Notes under the pieces: generated by a model
Seen by the model: only the letters and a program-made list of their open reading frames with translations
What the model was told of the DNA's origin: nothing
Database searches by the model: none
Translations under genes and position numbers: made by a program
Part shown: in pieces, positions 1 to 6,565 of the stretch
Layout: each line of letters begins with the position of its first letter
How positions within the stretch are numbered: the stretch's first letter is position 1
Assembly: GCA_021797025.1 (NCBI GenBank)
Contig: JAKAAK010000126.1
Span: 1-8,971 of the forward strand
Direction of reading: 5' to 3'
DNA length: 8,971 nt
Source: Thermoplasmata archaeon
Lineage (GTDB): Archaea; Thermoplasmatota; Thermoplasmata; Thermoplasmatales; Thermoplasmataceae

Positions 1-51
1 GCTGTGGAAGAAACTATGACAGCGATTAAAGAAATGGAAGATGCATTATAA
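1..51 (+). CDS. C-terminal end of an unidentified protein (partial)
   Basis: The first 16 codons of the window read as an open frame (AVEETMTAIKEMEDAL) ending in TAA at 49-51, 42 bases before fhs on the same strand. The segment is acidic and probably helical, as expected for a C-terminal tail, but too short to identify a family. The gene starts outside the window. Reality as a coding end is inferred from the clean frame up to the stop and the normal spacing to the next gene; function cannot be assigned. Confidence 0.55.
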   Translation, partial: AVEETMTAIKEMEDAL

Positions 52-65
52 GAAGAACACAAATC

Positions 66-79
66 TTTACTATTAATAT
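66..79 (+). promoter_or_regulatory. Possible TATA-box region of fhs
   Basis: An A/T-only stretch with TATTAAT character (TTTACTATTAATAT) lies about 15-28 bases before the fhs ATG. No Shine-Dalgarno sequence sits directly before that ATG, which fits a leaderless or very short-leader transcript. A second TATA-like stretch (CTATATATGA, 81-90) is too close to the start codon to serve it. Everything here is AT-rich, so the exact box is uncertain, and fhs could also be read through from the upstream gene. Confidence 0.3.
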
Positions 80-93
80 TCTATATATGATTT

Positions 94-1707
94 ATGTTAA
101 AAGATATTAAAAATATCCTTGAAGACCTCGGAATTAGCGATTATGAATTATATGGTAAATACGCTGCCAAGCTCGGAATTTCAAATACTGTTCCAGGGAG
201 GAATCGGGGAAAAATTATATTGATGACCGCAATGACTCCGACACCTGCAGGGGAAGGTAAAACCACCACTGCTATAGGTCTTGCACAGGCAATGAAACAA
301 ATTGGAAAAAATGTGGGCATAGCAATAAGAGAGCCTTCGCTTGGACCGTGCTTCGGCGTAAAGGGTGGTGCAACTGGCGGAGGAAAATCCACTGTGGAGC
401 CTTCGGATAAAATAAATCTAATTTTTACAGGAGACTTCCCCGCAATATCTGCTGCACATAATCTGCTCTCTGCCATGATTAATAACCATATATATTATGG
501 AAATGAATCTGGAATCGATCCAAAGAAAATTGCATTTCCAAGGACAGTTGATATGGATGACCGTTCACTCAGATCCATTATTGTCGGAAACGGCTCTAGG
601 GCCAATGGTATTCTGGCAAATGATTCCTTTGTGATCACTGCAGCCTCAGAAATAATGGCAATATTGGCATTATCCAAGGATTATGAAGATTTGAAGGAAA
701 GACTCGGGAATATAATTATCGGGTACACCATAAAAAATAAACCTGTTTTTGCAAAGGATATAAAAGCAAATGGAGCCATGGCGGCACTGCTTGCCGATGC
801 ACTAAAACCCAATATGGTGCAGAGCGTGGAAAACGTTCCAGCAATTATACATACCGGGCCTTTCGGCAACATAGCACATGGAACATCCAGCATACTGGGA
901 GATTATGCTGCAATGAATTTATTCGATTACACAGTAACAGAGGCTGGCTTCGGATCCGATCTGGGCTTCGAGAAGTTCATGGACATATTTACCAGAGAGG
1001 CAAACATAGGTGTGGATGCTGTTGTAATAGTTGCCACCATAAGGGCTATGAAACACCACGGAGGGGCAAGTAATATAGATAAAGAAGATATCCCCGCACT
1101 GGAAAGTGGATCTGAAAACCTGTTGAGGCATATTGAAAATGTAAGGAACTTCGGAATAGAACCTGTTATAGCCCTTAACATGCATTCACTGGATACAGAT
1201 AGGGAAATCAAGACAATTTCTGAAATACTTGAAAAGAAACATATAAAATATGCCATTTCCCGGGTGTATTCTGATGGTGGTACAGGGGGAAAAGAACTGG
1301 CGAATGCCGTGCTTGATTCCATAAACTACAATAAAATCAAGTATGTATACTCGCTGGATGATTCCATCAAAACAAAGATAGAGAAAATAGCCACAAAGGT
1401 ATACGGTGCGGATGGGGTGGATTTTTCTAAAGACGCACTGATGGATATAAAACATGCTGAAGATAACGGCTTCGGCGGATTTTATATATGCATGGCAAAA
1501 ACCCAATCATCGATTTCGGATAATCCAGGTCTACTCAACTCTCCGAAAAATTTCAGGGTAAAAGTTAATTCAATTATGGTAAATGGTGGTTCACATTTCA
1601 TCATTCCAATACTGGGGAACATCATGACAATGCCAGGATTACCGAAGCACCCTGCAGCAGAGCATATAGATATAGACAGCGCTGGAAACGTAACCGGGCT
1701 TTCATGA
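94..1707 (+). CDS. fhs: Formate--tetrahydrofolate ligase (formyl-THF synthetase)
   Basis: This cytoplasmic enzyme joins formate to tetrahydrofolate using ATP, giving 10-formyl-THF for the one-carbon pool (EC 6.3.4.3). The 537-residue protein is slightly shorter than the usual 550-560. Visible hallmarks in order are the ATP-binding loop TPTPAGEGKTTT (about residues 48-59), the first family signature in variant form GVKGGATGGGK (88-98; the consensus has GVKGGAAGGGY), the second signature VATIRAMKHHGG (313-324), and the conserved C-terminal block beginning IMTMPGLPKHPAAE (from 510). Homology runs from end to end with no frameshift. The ATG at 94 is the only sensible start and has no Shine-Dalgarno. 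The family is widespread in bacteria but rare in archaea, where Thermoplasmatales are among the carriers; ancient transfer is the usual explanation (inference). No other folate gene is visible in the window. Confidence 0.97.
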   Translation: MLKDIKNILEDLGISDYELYGKYAAKLGISNTVPGRNRGKIILMTAMTPTPAGEGKTTTAIGLAQAMKQIGKNVGIAIREPSLGPCFGVKGGATGGGKSTVEPSDKINLIFTGDFPAISAAHNLLSAMINNHIYYGNESGIDPKKIAFPRTVDMDDRSLRSIIVGNGSRANGILANDSFVITAASEIMAILALSKDYEDLKERLGNIIIGYTIKNKPVFAKDIKANGAMAALLADALKPNMVQSVENVPAIIHTGPFGNIAHGTSSILGDYAAMNLFDYTVTEAGFGSDLGFEKFMDIFTREANIGVDAVVIVATIRAMKHHGGASNIDKEDIPALESGSENLLRHIENVRNFGIEPVIALNMHSLDTDREIKTISEILEKKHIKYAISRVYSDGGTGGKELANAVLDSINYNKIKYVYSLDDSIKTKIEKIATKVYGADGVDFSKDALMDIKHAEDNGFGGFYICMAKTQSSISDNPGLLNSPKNFRVKVNSIMVNGGSHFIIPILGNIMTMPGLPKHPAAEHIDIDSAGNVTGLS

Positions 1708-1956
1708 AGTTTCAAAGATTGTTTAATGAGATTTATTTACATATGCATGATTGTGATCTGTTAACTATATCATTCCAGGGTTTTGAGGCTTGTAGCGAAC
1801 ATAACAATTAGCGAAACTACAATAATACGGGATGATATGACCTATTATAATACTGAAATTCATGATAAAGTTTCACTGGGAATGTTCGCCATTAAAATTA
1901 TAATGCTCATTAATCTGATTTTCTTTTTGGTCCAATTGATCCAACAGAATGACCGC

Positions 1957-1980
1957 AATAGTTTCCCATTGAAAACTATT
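1957..1980. repeat. Short inverted repeat (8-8-8)
   Basis: AATAGTTT at 1957-1964 is exactly complementary to AAACTATT at 1973-1980, with an 8-base spacer. As RNA this could form a weak A/U-rich hairpin. It is not followed by a T-run on either strand, so it does not look like a terminator, and a stem this short can arise by chance in AT-rich DNA. Confidence 0.3.
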
Positions 1981-2076
1981 ATGAATAAATCATGTGTTCA
2001 TATGAGGTTAAATAAAATTTATATGCGTGCCTGAATTTTTCTTAAAAGTAGCATACAGGAATAAATTATATACAGG

Positions 2077-2095
2077 AAAATATCAAAAATTATTA
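2077..2095 (-). terminator. Probable oligo-T terminator of the acyl-CoA operon
   Basis: Reading the minus strand past the DUF35 stop codon, the sequence becomes AATAATTTTTGATATTTTCC, with T5 and T4 runs within 30 bases of the stop. Archaeal RNA polymerase commonly stops at such U-rich tracts without needing a hairpin. This is inferred from composition and position only. Confidence 0.4.
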
Positions 2096-2105
2096 ATTAC
2101 ACAGA

Positions 2106-2555
2106 TTAGGCAGGAACAAAGTAAACATCATTAACCGTGAAGGTCTGGAATTTTTTAAACTGTGCTACTATGTCCATGCCGATTTCAGGTTTTTCTCCAC
2201 TGTTTATAAAAAGCCGGGACATGAAAAGAGAATCCACACCGGGGAATTCCACCAGTACTAGTGTGTACGGAACATCTCCCCTGAAAGTTTCCCCGGAATA
2301 ATAGCATGTTGTGAATGAATGAACTTTACCATGCAGTGGAAGTTCAATGTCATCGGTTTCTGATCCGCAGTACATACAGTATTTCCTGTATGTACCGTAT
2401 TTGAAGCCACAGGATTTACATTTTGAACCGAGGAGTCTACCCCTACCAAGTGCCATGAAGAATGGAGAGTCTTCTGCATAGCTGTGCCTATATTCAATGT
2501 TATAATTCCACTCAACCACAACAGGATCTATCTTAAGCAATCTTCCGTATCCCAT
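2106..2555 (-). CDS. DUF35 (zinc ribbon + OB-fold) acyl-CoA-binding partner protein
   Basis: This 149-residue protein has the two-part DUF35 layout: an N-terminal rubredoxin-like zinc ribbon (C46-x2-C49 in CKSCG and C60-x2-C63 in CMYCG), preceded by a helix with the aromatic FFMAL segment, then a C-terminal OB-fold from about residue 72 (GKVHSFT, PYTLVLVEF, IGMDIVAQF). Such proteins pair with thiolase-fold enzymes, where they bind or channel the CoA moiety and stabilise the complex. Known examples are the archaeal acetoacetyl-CoA thiolase/HMG-CoA synthase complex and the DUF35 part of ChsH2 with the aldolase Ltp2. The gene starts one base after the thiolase stop codon and has a strong Shine-Dalgarno (GGAGGCGG) inside the thiolase 3' end, so co-translation with that partner is likely. 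The substrate is unknown. Confidence 0.9.
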   Translation of the reverse strand: MGYGRLLKIDPVVVEWNYNIEYRHSYAEDSPFFMALGRGRLLGSKCKSCGFKYGTYRKYCMYCGSETDDIELPLHGKVHSFTTCYYSGETFRGDVPYTLVLVEFPGVDSLFMSRLFINSGEKPEIGMDIVAQFKKFQTFTVNDVYFVPA

Positions 2556-2556
2556 T

Positions 2557-3816
2557 TTAAACCGCCTCCATGATAGTTACTGCCTCATAAGCTCCTGTTC
2601 CCGCATGGCTATGTATTAGCCCCCTCTGTGGATTTTTTACCTGAAGTCTGTTACTGCCGAGATGTTTATGTACCGTTTCCTGGAGTTGCCAGAATGCATA
2701 GACAGCCTGCATTATTCCAGTGGCCCCGATTGCATGGCCAGAAGCTTGCAACCCCCCCTCCATGTTGACGGGTATATCACCATCCAGCATTGACCTACCA
2801 TCCTCTACGAATTTTCCACCCTGACCATACGGGCAGAATCCCATATCCTCGTATGCCTGTATCTCCGCAGATGTATATGCATCATACAGTTCGGCAAAGT
2901 CTATTTCCTTTTCAGGGCTTGTTATGCCGGCTTTCCTGTATGCCATTCTTGCTGCAAGCCTGCCTGCACGGAATGAGTGGACTCCCGGATATTTCAGATC
3001 TCTGTACATACTATCATTCTCATTGGGTAAAAGAGGCACCTTTCCGAAAGGTCTGTCTGCCAGACGCATTGTGTCGCTGGATGAACCTATGGATTTTATC
3101 AGCACCGGCTTTCCTGAAACTGATTTAGCAACCTCTTCGGAGGCGAGTATCGCACATGCAGCACCATCGGACATTAGGCATATATCCAGCATTTTTATGG
3201 GACTTGAAACCACAGGGGATTTCAACACATCCTCAACTGTAATATCCATGGGAGCCTGTGCATATGGGTTATGCATTGCATTTCCATGATTTTTGACGGA
3301 AACCATTGCCATCTGCTTTTCGGTTGTCCCGAACTCATACATGTGCCTCGTTGCCATCAGAGCGTAATATGCAGTATAAAAACCCCCAAGTGGGTAATCG
3401 AAGCTGGCATCGCTTCCCAGTGCTATTATGTCGTTTCCACGCCATGTGCCCACATGCGACATATTTTCAAATCCATATGCCAGGCAGGTATCCATGGTAC
3501 CTGATGCTATCTCCTCGTATGCTGTTTGAAAAGCAAGACCCCCGGTAGCACCACCACCCTCTATTCTCTTCGATGGCTTTCCTGCTAATCCGATGAAATC
3601 GTTTGACATTGCTCCTGCTATGAGCTGCCCCTGGAGATGGTCTGAAAAATATGCAGACACAGAACCATCTATATCCTCTGTTTTCATGCCCGAATCTTTC
3701 AGAGCATAATCGAGGGAATGCTTTACATTTAATCGAAAATCGTCATTGAAGTTTATTTTTTTAAACGGAGTCACGCCTCCTGCAATCATGTAAACCTTTC
3801 TCTGGTTATCTGCCAC
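2557..3816 (-). CDS. Thiolase-fold protein (SCP-x/Ltp type) lacking the nucleophilic cysteine
   Basis: This 419-residue protein shows the thiolase fold, closest to the sterol-carrier-protein-x/lipid-transfer branch. Numbered from the GTG at 3816, the usual active-site Cys (E-x-x-C-A-S-G-G) is replaced: the segment reads EGGGATGG at residues 86-93, with Gly89 at the Cys position. The histidine of the GGLQASGHAIGATG motif is kept (His361). The position that is often His in ELHDAF reads Tyr311 (ELYDAY), and the C-terminal CxG-type cysteine reads as His404 in HSHAGTG. It is therefore unlikely to be an ordinary thiolase; a retro-aldolase or other Claisen/aldol-type role on acyl-CoA is possible. 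I chose GTG 3816 because GGGGTGAT at 3828-3821 forms a Shine-Dalgarno four bases before it; the GTG at 3825 lies inside that motif. The gene overlaps the end of the upstream dehydrogenase by 11 bases and is followed by its likely DUF35 partner. Confidence 0.9.
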   Translation of the reverse strand: MADNQRKVYMIAGGVTPFKKINFNDDFRLNVKHSLDYALKDSGMKTEDIDGSVSAYFSDHLQGQLIAGAMSNDFIGLAGKPSKRIEGGGATGGLAFQTAYEEIASGTMDTCLAYGFENMSHVGTWRGNDIIALGSDASFDYPLGGFYTAYYALMATRHMYEFGTTEKQMAMVSVKNHGNAMHNPYAQAPMDITVEDVLKSPVVSSPIKMLDICLMSDGAACAILASEEVAKSVSGKPVLIKSIGSSSDTMRLADRPFGKVPLLPNENDSMYRDLKYPGVHSFRAGRLAARMAYRKAGITSPEKEIDFAELYDAYTSAEIQAYEDMGFCPYGQGGKFVEDGRSMLDGDIPVNMEGGLQASGHAIGATGIMQAVYAFWQLQETVHKHLGSNRLQVKNPQRGLIHSHAGTGAYEAVTIMEAV

Positions 3817-4951
3817 TGTTATCACCCCGGTATTTCTTGACCAGTGCCTCGCTAATTACCTTTTTCCTGATTTCATTGGTACCGGCACCAATTGTTAAAA
3901 GTATGGAATCCCTGAATATTCTCTCTATTTCGAAATCCTTTATGTAACCATAACCACCAAAAATCTGCAGTGCCTCCCTTGCTATATACTCAGAGGCTTC
4001 CGATGCATACAGAATCGCAGAGGCTGCATCAAGAGAATCCATTCTGTCATTCTGTACTCTTTCCAGTGCCTCCATGGCAAAAAGCCTGGAGGATTCAAAT
4101 TTTGTATACATATATGCAAGCTTTTCCTGCACCAGTTCAAAATCACTAATGGGCCTGCCAAACTGCTTCCGTTCCGATGCATAGGAAACAGCAAGGTCCA
4201 GAGCCCGTCTGGCTATACCAATTGCATTGAATGATAAGATCGCCCGTTCAAGGTTGAGCCCGCTTAGCAGAACCTTCTTACCGCCATTTAAATCTCCCAC
4301 AACTCTCTCAGGTCCAAGCCGGATATCGTTGAAGAAAATTGTTCCAGTCGGTGATCCACGCATGCCCGTTTTATTAAATTCCTGACCCCTGGAAAACCCT
4401 TCATCACCGGATTCTACAACAAATGGTGTAATATCTTTACCTGTACGTGCGTACACCAGGAATACATTTGCATATGGTGCATTTGTAATAAATGTCTTGC
4501 TTCCGTTCAGTATAAAACTTCCAGAATCCTGATCTGCGGTGGTTTTCATGGCTAGTGCATCTGAACCGGATGATGGTTCTGTCATTCCAAGGGAACCTAT
4601 GCTGTCGCCAGAGCAGAGTCCGGGTACATATTTTTCCCGCAATGACTCTGAGCCGTTTCTGTAGAGATTGTCCAGACACAGATTGCTATGGGCTCCGTAT
4701 GAAAGCCCCAGGGAACCGGACGCATAGCTTATTTCCTCCTCTATGATCGCCTGAGAGAGGTAGTCGGACCCAGAGCCACCATATTCCTCAGGGATTGTGA
4801 CCCCGAGATATCCTTCCTTTCCCATTTTCCGGAACAGGTCGACTGGAAAGAAATTTTCCCGATCCATTTTCGCTGCCACCGGCATAATTTCTTTTCTTGC
4901 AAACTCATTTGCACTCTGCTGAATCATCAAATATTCATCTTTCAACTGCAC
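3806..4951 (-). CDS. Acyl-CoA dehydrogenase, isovaleryl-CoA dehydrogenase type
   Basis: This FAD enzyme makes the alpha-beta double bond in an acyl-CoA and passes electrons to an electron-transfer flavoprotein (family knowledge). From the GTG at 4951 it has 381 residues, normal for the family. Visible are the FAD/substrate segment GMTEPSSGSDALAM (about 122-135), GSKTFITNAPYA (150-161), ASERKQFGRPI (258-268) and QIFGGYGYIKDFEIERIFRDS (about 329-349). The catalytic Glu of the short/medium-chain enzymes (YEGT) is absent: the site reads IGAGTNEI. Instead Glu235 in LNLERAIL matches the base used by isovaleryl-CoA and long-chain types, and IGAGT-EIR is typical of isovaleryl-CoA dehydrogenase. The open frame extends upstream to an ATG at 5041, but that extension would contain the TATA box and is unlike the family; GTG 4951 lies about 29 bases after the box. 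It is the first gene of the operon with the thiolase/DUF35 pair. The exact substrate is unknown; a branched acyl-CoA is plausible. Confidence 0.93.
   Translation of the reverse strand: MQLKDEYLMIQQSANEFARKEIMPVAAKMDRENFFPVDLFRKMGKEGYLGVTIPEEYGGSGSDYLSQAIIEEEISYASGSLGLSYGAHSNLCLDNLYRNGSESLREKYVPGLCSGDSIGSLGMTEPSSGSDALAMKTTADQDSGSFILNGSKTFITNAPYANVFLVYARTGKDITPFVVESGDEGFSRGQEFNKTGMRGSPTGTIFFNDIRLGPERVVGDLNGGKKVLLSGLNLERAILSFNAIGIARRALDLAVSYASERKQFGRPISDFELVQEKLAYMYTKFESSRLFAMEALERVQNDRMDSLDAASAILYASEASEYIAREALQIFGGYGYIKDFEIERIFRDSILLTIGAGTNEIRKKVISEALVKKYRGDNSGR
3821..3828 (-). promoter_or_regulatory. Shine-Dalgarno site that fixes the thiolase start
   Basis: On the minus strand GGGGTGAT is followed by AACA and then GTG (3816). 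It matches the archaeal anti-Shine-Dalgarno (3' end of 16S rRNA containing AUCACCUCC). It favours the GTG at 3816 over the in-frame GTG at 3825, which overlaps this motif. It lies within the last coding part of the upstream acyl-CoA dehydrogenase gene, so translation of the two is probably coupled. Confidence 0.6.
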
Positions 4952-4973
4952 ACCTGTTAAAATTATGTTTACA

Positions 4974-4984
4974 ATATATATAAA
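4974..4984 (-). promoter_or_regulatory. TATA box of the acyl-CoA dehydrogenase operon
   Basis: The minus strand reads TTTATATATAT here, centred about 29 bases upstream of GTG 4951. No Shine-Dalgarno is present at that codon beyond a weak AGGTG touching it. This arrangement fits an archaeal TATA box driving a leaderless transcript and supports the short start of the dehydrogenase. Position and start are inferred from sequence alone. Confidence 0.55.
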
Positions 4985-5027
4985 TATGCACTGCAGAGAA
5001 AAAATGAATGATATTATCCATTTCAAA

Positions 5028-5039
5028 GCATATATATGC
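5028..5039 (+). promoter_or_regulatory. TATA box of the threonine ammonia-lyase gene (palindromic)
   Basis: GCATATATATGC is a perfect 12-base palindrome whose TATATAT core is centred 25 bases before the ATG at 5059. That is the distance expected between an archaeal TATA box and the transcription start of a leaderless gene. There is no Shine-Dalgarno before the ATG. It lies about 50 bases from the divergent operon's TATA box, so the two promoters are back to back. Confidence 0.55.
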
Positions 5040-5058
5040 ATAAAGGCAATTCTAATTT

Positions 5059-6264
5059 ATGTTGGATTACCATAGGATTCAGGAAGCAGAAAATGAAATC
5101 AAAGGGAAGCTCCACAGAACTCCACTGTTCCATTCAGCAACCTTCAGCAGGATGTTTTTATCCGACGTTTATTTCAAGATGGAAAACTTCCAGAAAACAG
5201 GTTCCTTTAAATCCCGGGGTGCCATAATTAAATTTTCTGGGCTTACAGATGATCAGAAGAAACATGGGGTTATAACTGCAAGTGCGGGAAACCATGCCCA
5301 GGGGGTTGCATTCGCAGCAGCATATTACGGGATAGATGCAAAAATAGTGATGCCCGAAACAACACCGCCGACTAAAATAAATGCTGTTCAATCTTACGGT
5401 GGCACAGTCATACTGAAAGGGAACAGCTATGATGAGGCACATGAATACGCAACAAAGATTTCCGTTGAGGAAAAAAGAGAATTTATAGAGGCTTATAATG
5501 ATGAGGATGTTATAACCGGGCAGGGGACAATAGGCTTGGAAATTCTGGAAGATGTTAAACCCGATGTTGTTATAGTTCCCATAGGTGGAGGTGGGCTTAT
5601 ATCAGGCATATCATTTGCATTGAAATCAGTAGATAAAAATATCAGGGTAATCGGTGTGGAATCCGAGAAAGCCAATTCCATGGAGCTCTCACTTAAGGAG
5701 GATAAGATAGTTCCCTACACGAGCAATGATACCATAGCGGATGGAATTGCTGTCAAATACCCGGGAAATATAACATTCGATCTTGTAAAAAAATATGTGG
5801 ATTCCGTTGTAACTGTATCCGATGAAAATATTGCATATGCACTTTTCAAATTACTTGAGAGGGAAAAGGTTCTGGTCGAGCCGTCCGGTGCTGCCGGTCT
5901 TGCGGCATTATTTGAGAACAAGGTAGACGTTAAGGGGAAAAAGGTAGTTATTGTACTGTCAGGAGGAAATATTAATTTTCTGTTATTATCTAACATAATA
6001 TATAGAGCCATGGAAATGGAAGATAAACTTTTGAGACTGGAATTCAAAATACCAGACCGCCCCGGAACTATGGAGAAGATAGTTAATGCAATTTCTTCTG
6101 TAGGTGCGAATATATACCACGCAGAGGTAGATAATCTAGATAAAGATACTCCAATAGGATATCAGTATCTTCTGTTTACCATAAATATACTTGACAGGGA
6201 AAGAATAGAAGAACTTCTAGGAAATCTGGATAAGCTCGGATTTAAATATAAAATTGTAGGATGA
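5059..6264 (+). CDS. ilvA: Threonine ammonia-lyase (threonine dehydratase) with ACT domain
   Basis: This PLP enzyme deaminates L-threonine to 2-oxobutyrate and ammonia, for isoleucine synthesis or threonine catabolism (EC 4.3.1.19). The 401-residue protein has the fold-type II catalytic domain first: the Schiff-base lysine is Lys51 in QKTGSFKSRGA, followed by SAGNHAQG (75-82), the phosphate-binding glycine loop PIGGGGL (174-180), EPSGAAG (274-280) and SGGN (301-304), where the Ser lies near the PLP ring nitrogen. From about residue 324 a single ACT domain follows (LEFKIPDRPGTMEKIV), as in the compact 400-residue lyases of archaea and many bacteria, and shorter than the two-ACT biosynthetic E. 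coli IlvA of about 510 residues. The ACT domain implies binding of an amino acid effector, which cannot be named from the sequence. It is divergent from the acyl-CoA operon; 2-oxobutyrate can lead to propionyl-CoA, but a pathway link is only a guess. Confidence 0.95.
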   Translation: MLDYHRIQEAENEIKGKLHRTPLFHSATFSRMFLSDVYFKMENFQKTGSFKSRGAIIKFSGLTDDQKKHGVITASAGNHAQGVAFAAAYYGIDAKIVMPETTPPTKINAVQSYGGTVILKGNSYDEAHEYATKISVEEKREFIEAYNDEDVITGQGTIGLEILEDVKPDVVIVPIGGGGLISGISFALKSVDKNIRVIGVESEKANSMELSLKEDKIVPYTSNDTIADGIAVKYPGNITFDLVKKYVDSVVTVSDENIAYALFKLLEREKVLVEPSGAAGLAALFENKVDVKGKKVVIVLSGGNINFLLLSNIIYRAMEMEDKLLRLEFKIPDRPGTMEKIVNAISSVGANIYHAEVDNLDKDTPIGYQYLLFTINILDRERIEELLGNLDKLGFKYKIVG

Positions 6265-6267
6265 CTA

Positions 6268-6531
6268 TTACTTTAATATTTCAAATGTGGAAAATCCATC
6301 TTCCACGGGCCTGGATTCCACAGATGTTATAATGGATAGTGGAATTTTTCGACAATATGCTTCCATTATTGAAGTCATTTCAGGGGTTCCGGAAAAAACT
6401 GCCTTTACTGAGCCATCATCCATGTTTTTAACCCAGCCTGTTATTCCCAGTTCAGTAGCTTTTTTCTTAACGTGTGCCCTGAACCCTATTCCCTGTACGC
6501 TTCCATGAAATGTATACTCCCTACTAACCAT
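6268..6531 (-). CDS. acyP: Acylphosphatase
   Basis: This small cytoplasmic enzyme hydrolyses the carboxyl-phosphate bond of acyl phosphates such as 1,3-bisphosphoglycerate, acetyl phosphate or carbamoyl phosphate (EC 3.6.1.7). At 87 residues it is nearly full family length. The phosphate-binding loop GSVQGIGFR carries the catalytic Arg18, and GWVKNMDDGSV carries the catalytic Asn36; both are intact. The ATG at 6531 begins just before the first beta strand (REYTFHG), as expected. Its stop lies only three bases from the stop of the convergent threonine ammonia-lyase gene. The HTH_10 regulator lies 34 bases upstream on the same strand; the gap contains AT-rich TATA-like sequence, so the gene may have its own promoter or be read through. 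Confidence 0.95.
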   Translation of the reverse strand: MVSREYTFHGSVQGIGFRAHVKKKATELGITGWVKNMDDGSVKAVFSGTPEMTSIMEAYCRKIPLSIITSVESRPVEDGFSTFEILK

Positions 6532-6543
6532 GATATATAATTA

Positions 6544-6560
6544 TATATAAACATAAAAAA
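6544..6560 (-). promoter_or_regulatory. AT-rich probable promoter element of acyP
   Basis: On the minus strand TTTTTATGTTTATATAT lies 13-29 bases before the acyP ATG, in the short gap after the regulator stop. The part nearer the gene (TTTATATA) is a better TATA match but somewhat close to the ATG; the farther part has the right spacing for a leaderless start. No Shine-Dalgarno is visible. Confidence 0.35.
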
Positions 6561-6565
6561 TTTCC

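Larger units (their letters stand above)
1708..2105. other. Intergenic region between convergent genes, no convincing gene
   Basis: This 398-base AT-rich gap separates the 3' ends of fhs and the DUF35 gene. An open + frame runs from a TTG at 1783, or an ATG at 1837 (65 codons), to a TGA at 2032-2034. It contains one hydrophobic stretch (FAIKIIMLINLIFFLVQLI) that could span a membrane. It has no recognisable family and no clear Shine-Dalgarno, so it is more likely chance or a gene remnant than a small membrane protein. The gap also holds a short perfect inverted repeat (1957-1964 with 1973-1980) and a direct repeat ATACAGGAA (2053-2061 and 2070-2078). No tRNA-like or transposase-like sequence was recognised on either strand. 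Confidence 0.5.

Noticed and set aside
1783..2034. Open + frame of 83 codons with a hydrophobic segment
   Set aside because: It begins at TTG, has no clear ribosome binding site and no recognisable family; described within the gap entry rather than called as a gene.
1951..2040. Possible transposase remnant on either strand in the intergenic gap
   Set aside because: Minus-strand frames are broken by many stops and show no transposase motif; no terminal inverted repeats or target duplications were found.
2053..2078. Direct repeat ATACAGGAA, two copies 17 bases apart
   Set aside because: Too short and only two copies; no sign of a CRISPR array, transposon ends or integration site.
2790..3548. 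Several + strand open frames of 77-121 codons opposite the thiolase gene
   Set aside because: They mirror the coding frame of a well-supported gene, have no motifs and are best explained as antisense shadows.
3806..3825. Thiolase start at GTG 3825, the longest frame
   Set aside because: That GTG lies inside the GGGGTGAT Shine-Dalgarno motif, which instead serves the GTG at 3816.
4952..5041. N-terminal extension of the acyl-CoA dehydrogenase from an ATG at 5041
   Set aside because: The extra 30 hydrophobic residues are absent from the family and the stretch contains the operon's TATA box; a signal peptide would make no sense for a cytoplasmic flavoenzyme.
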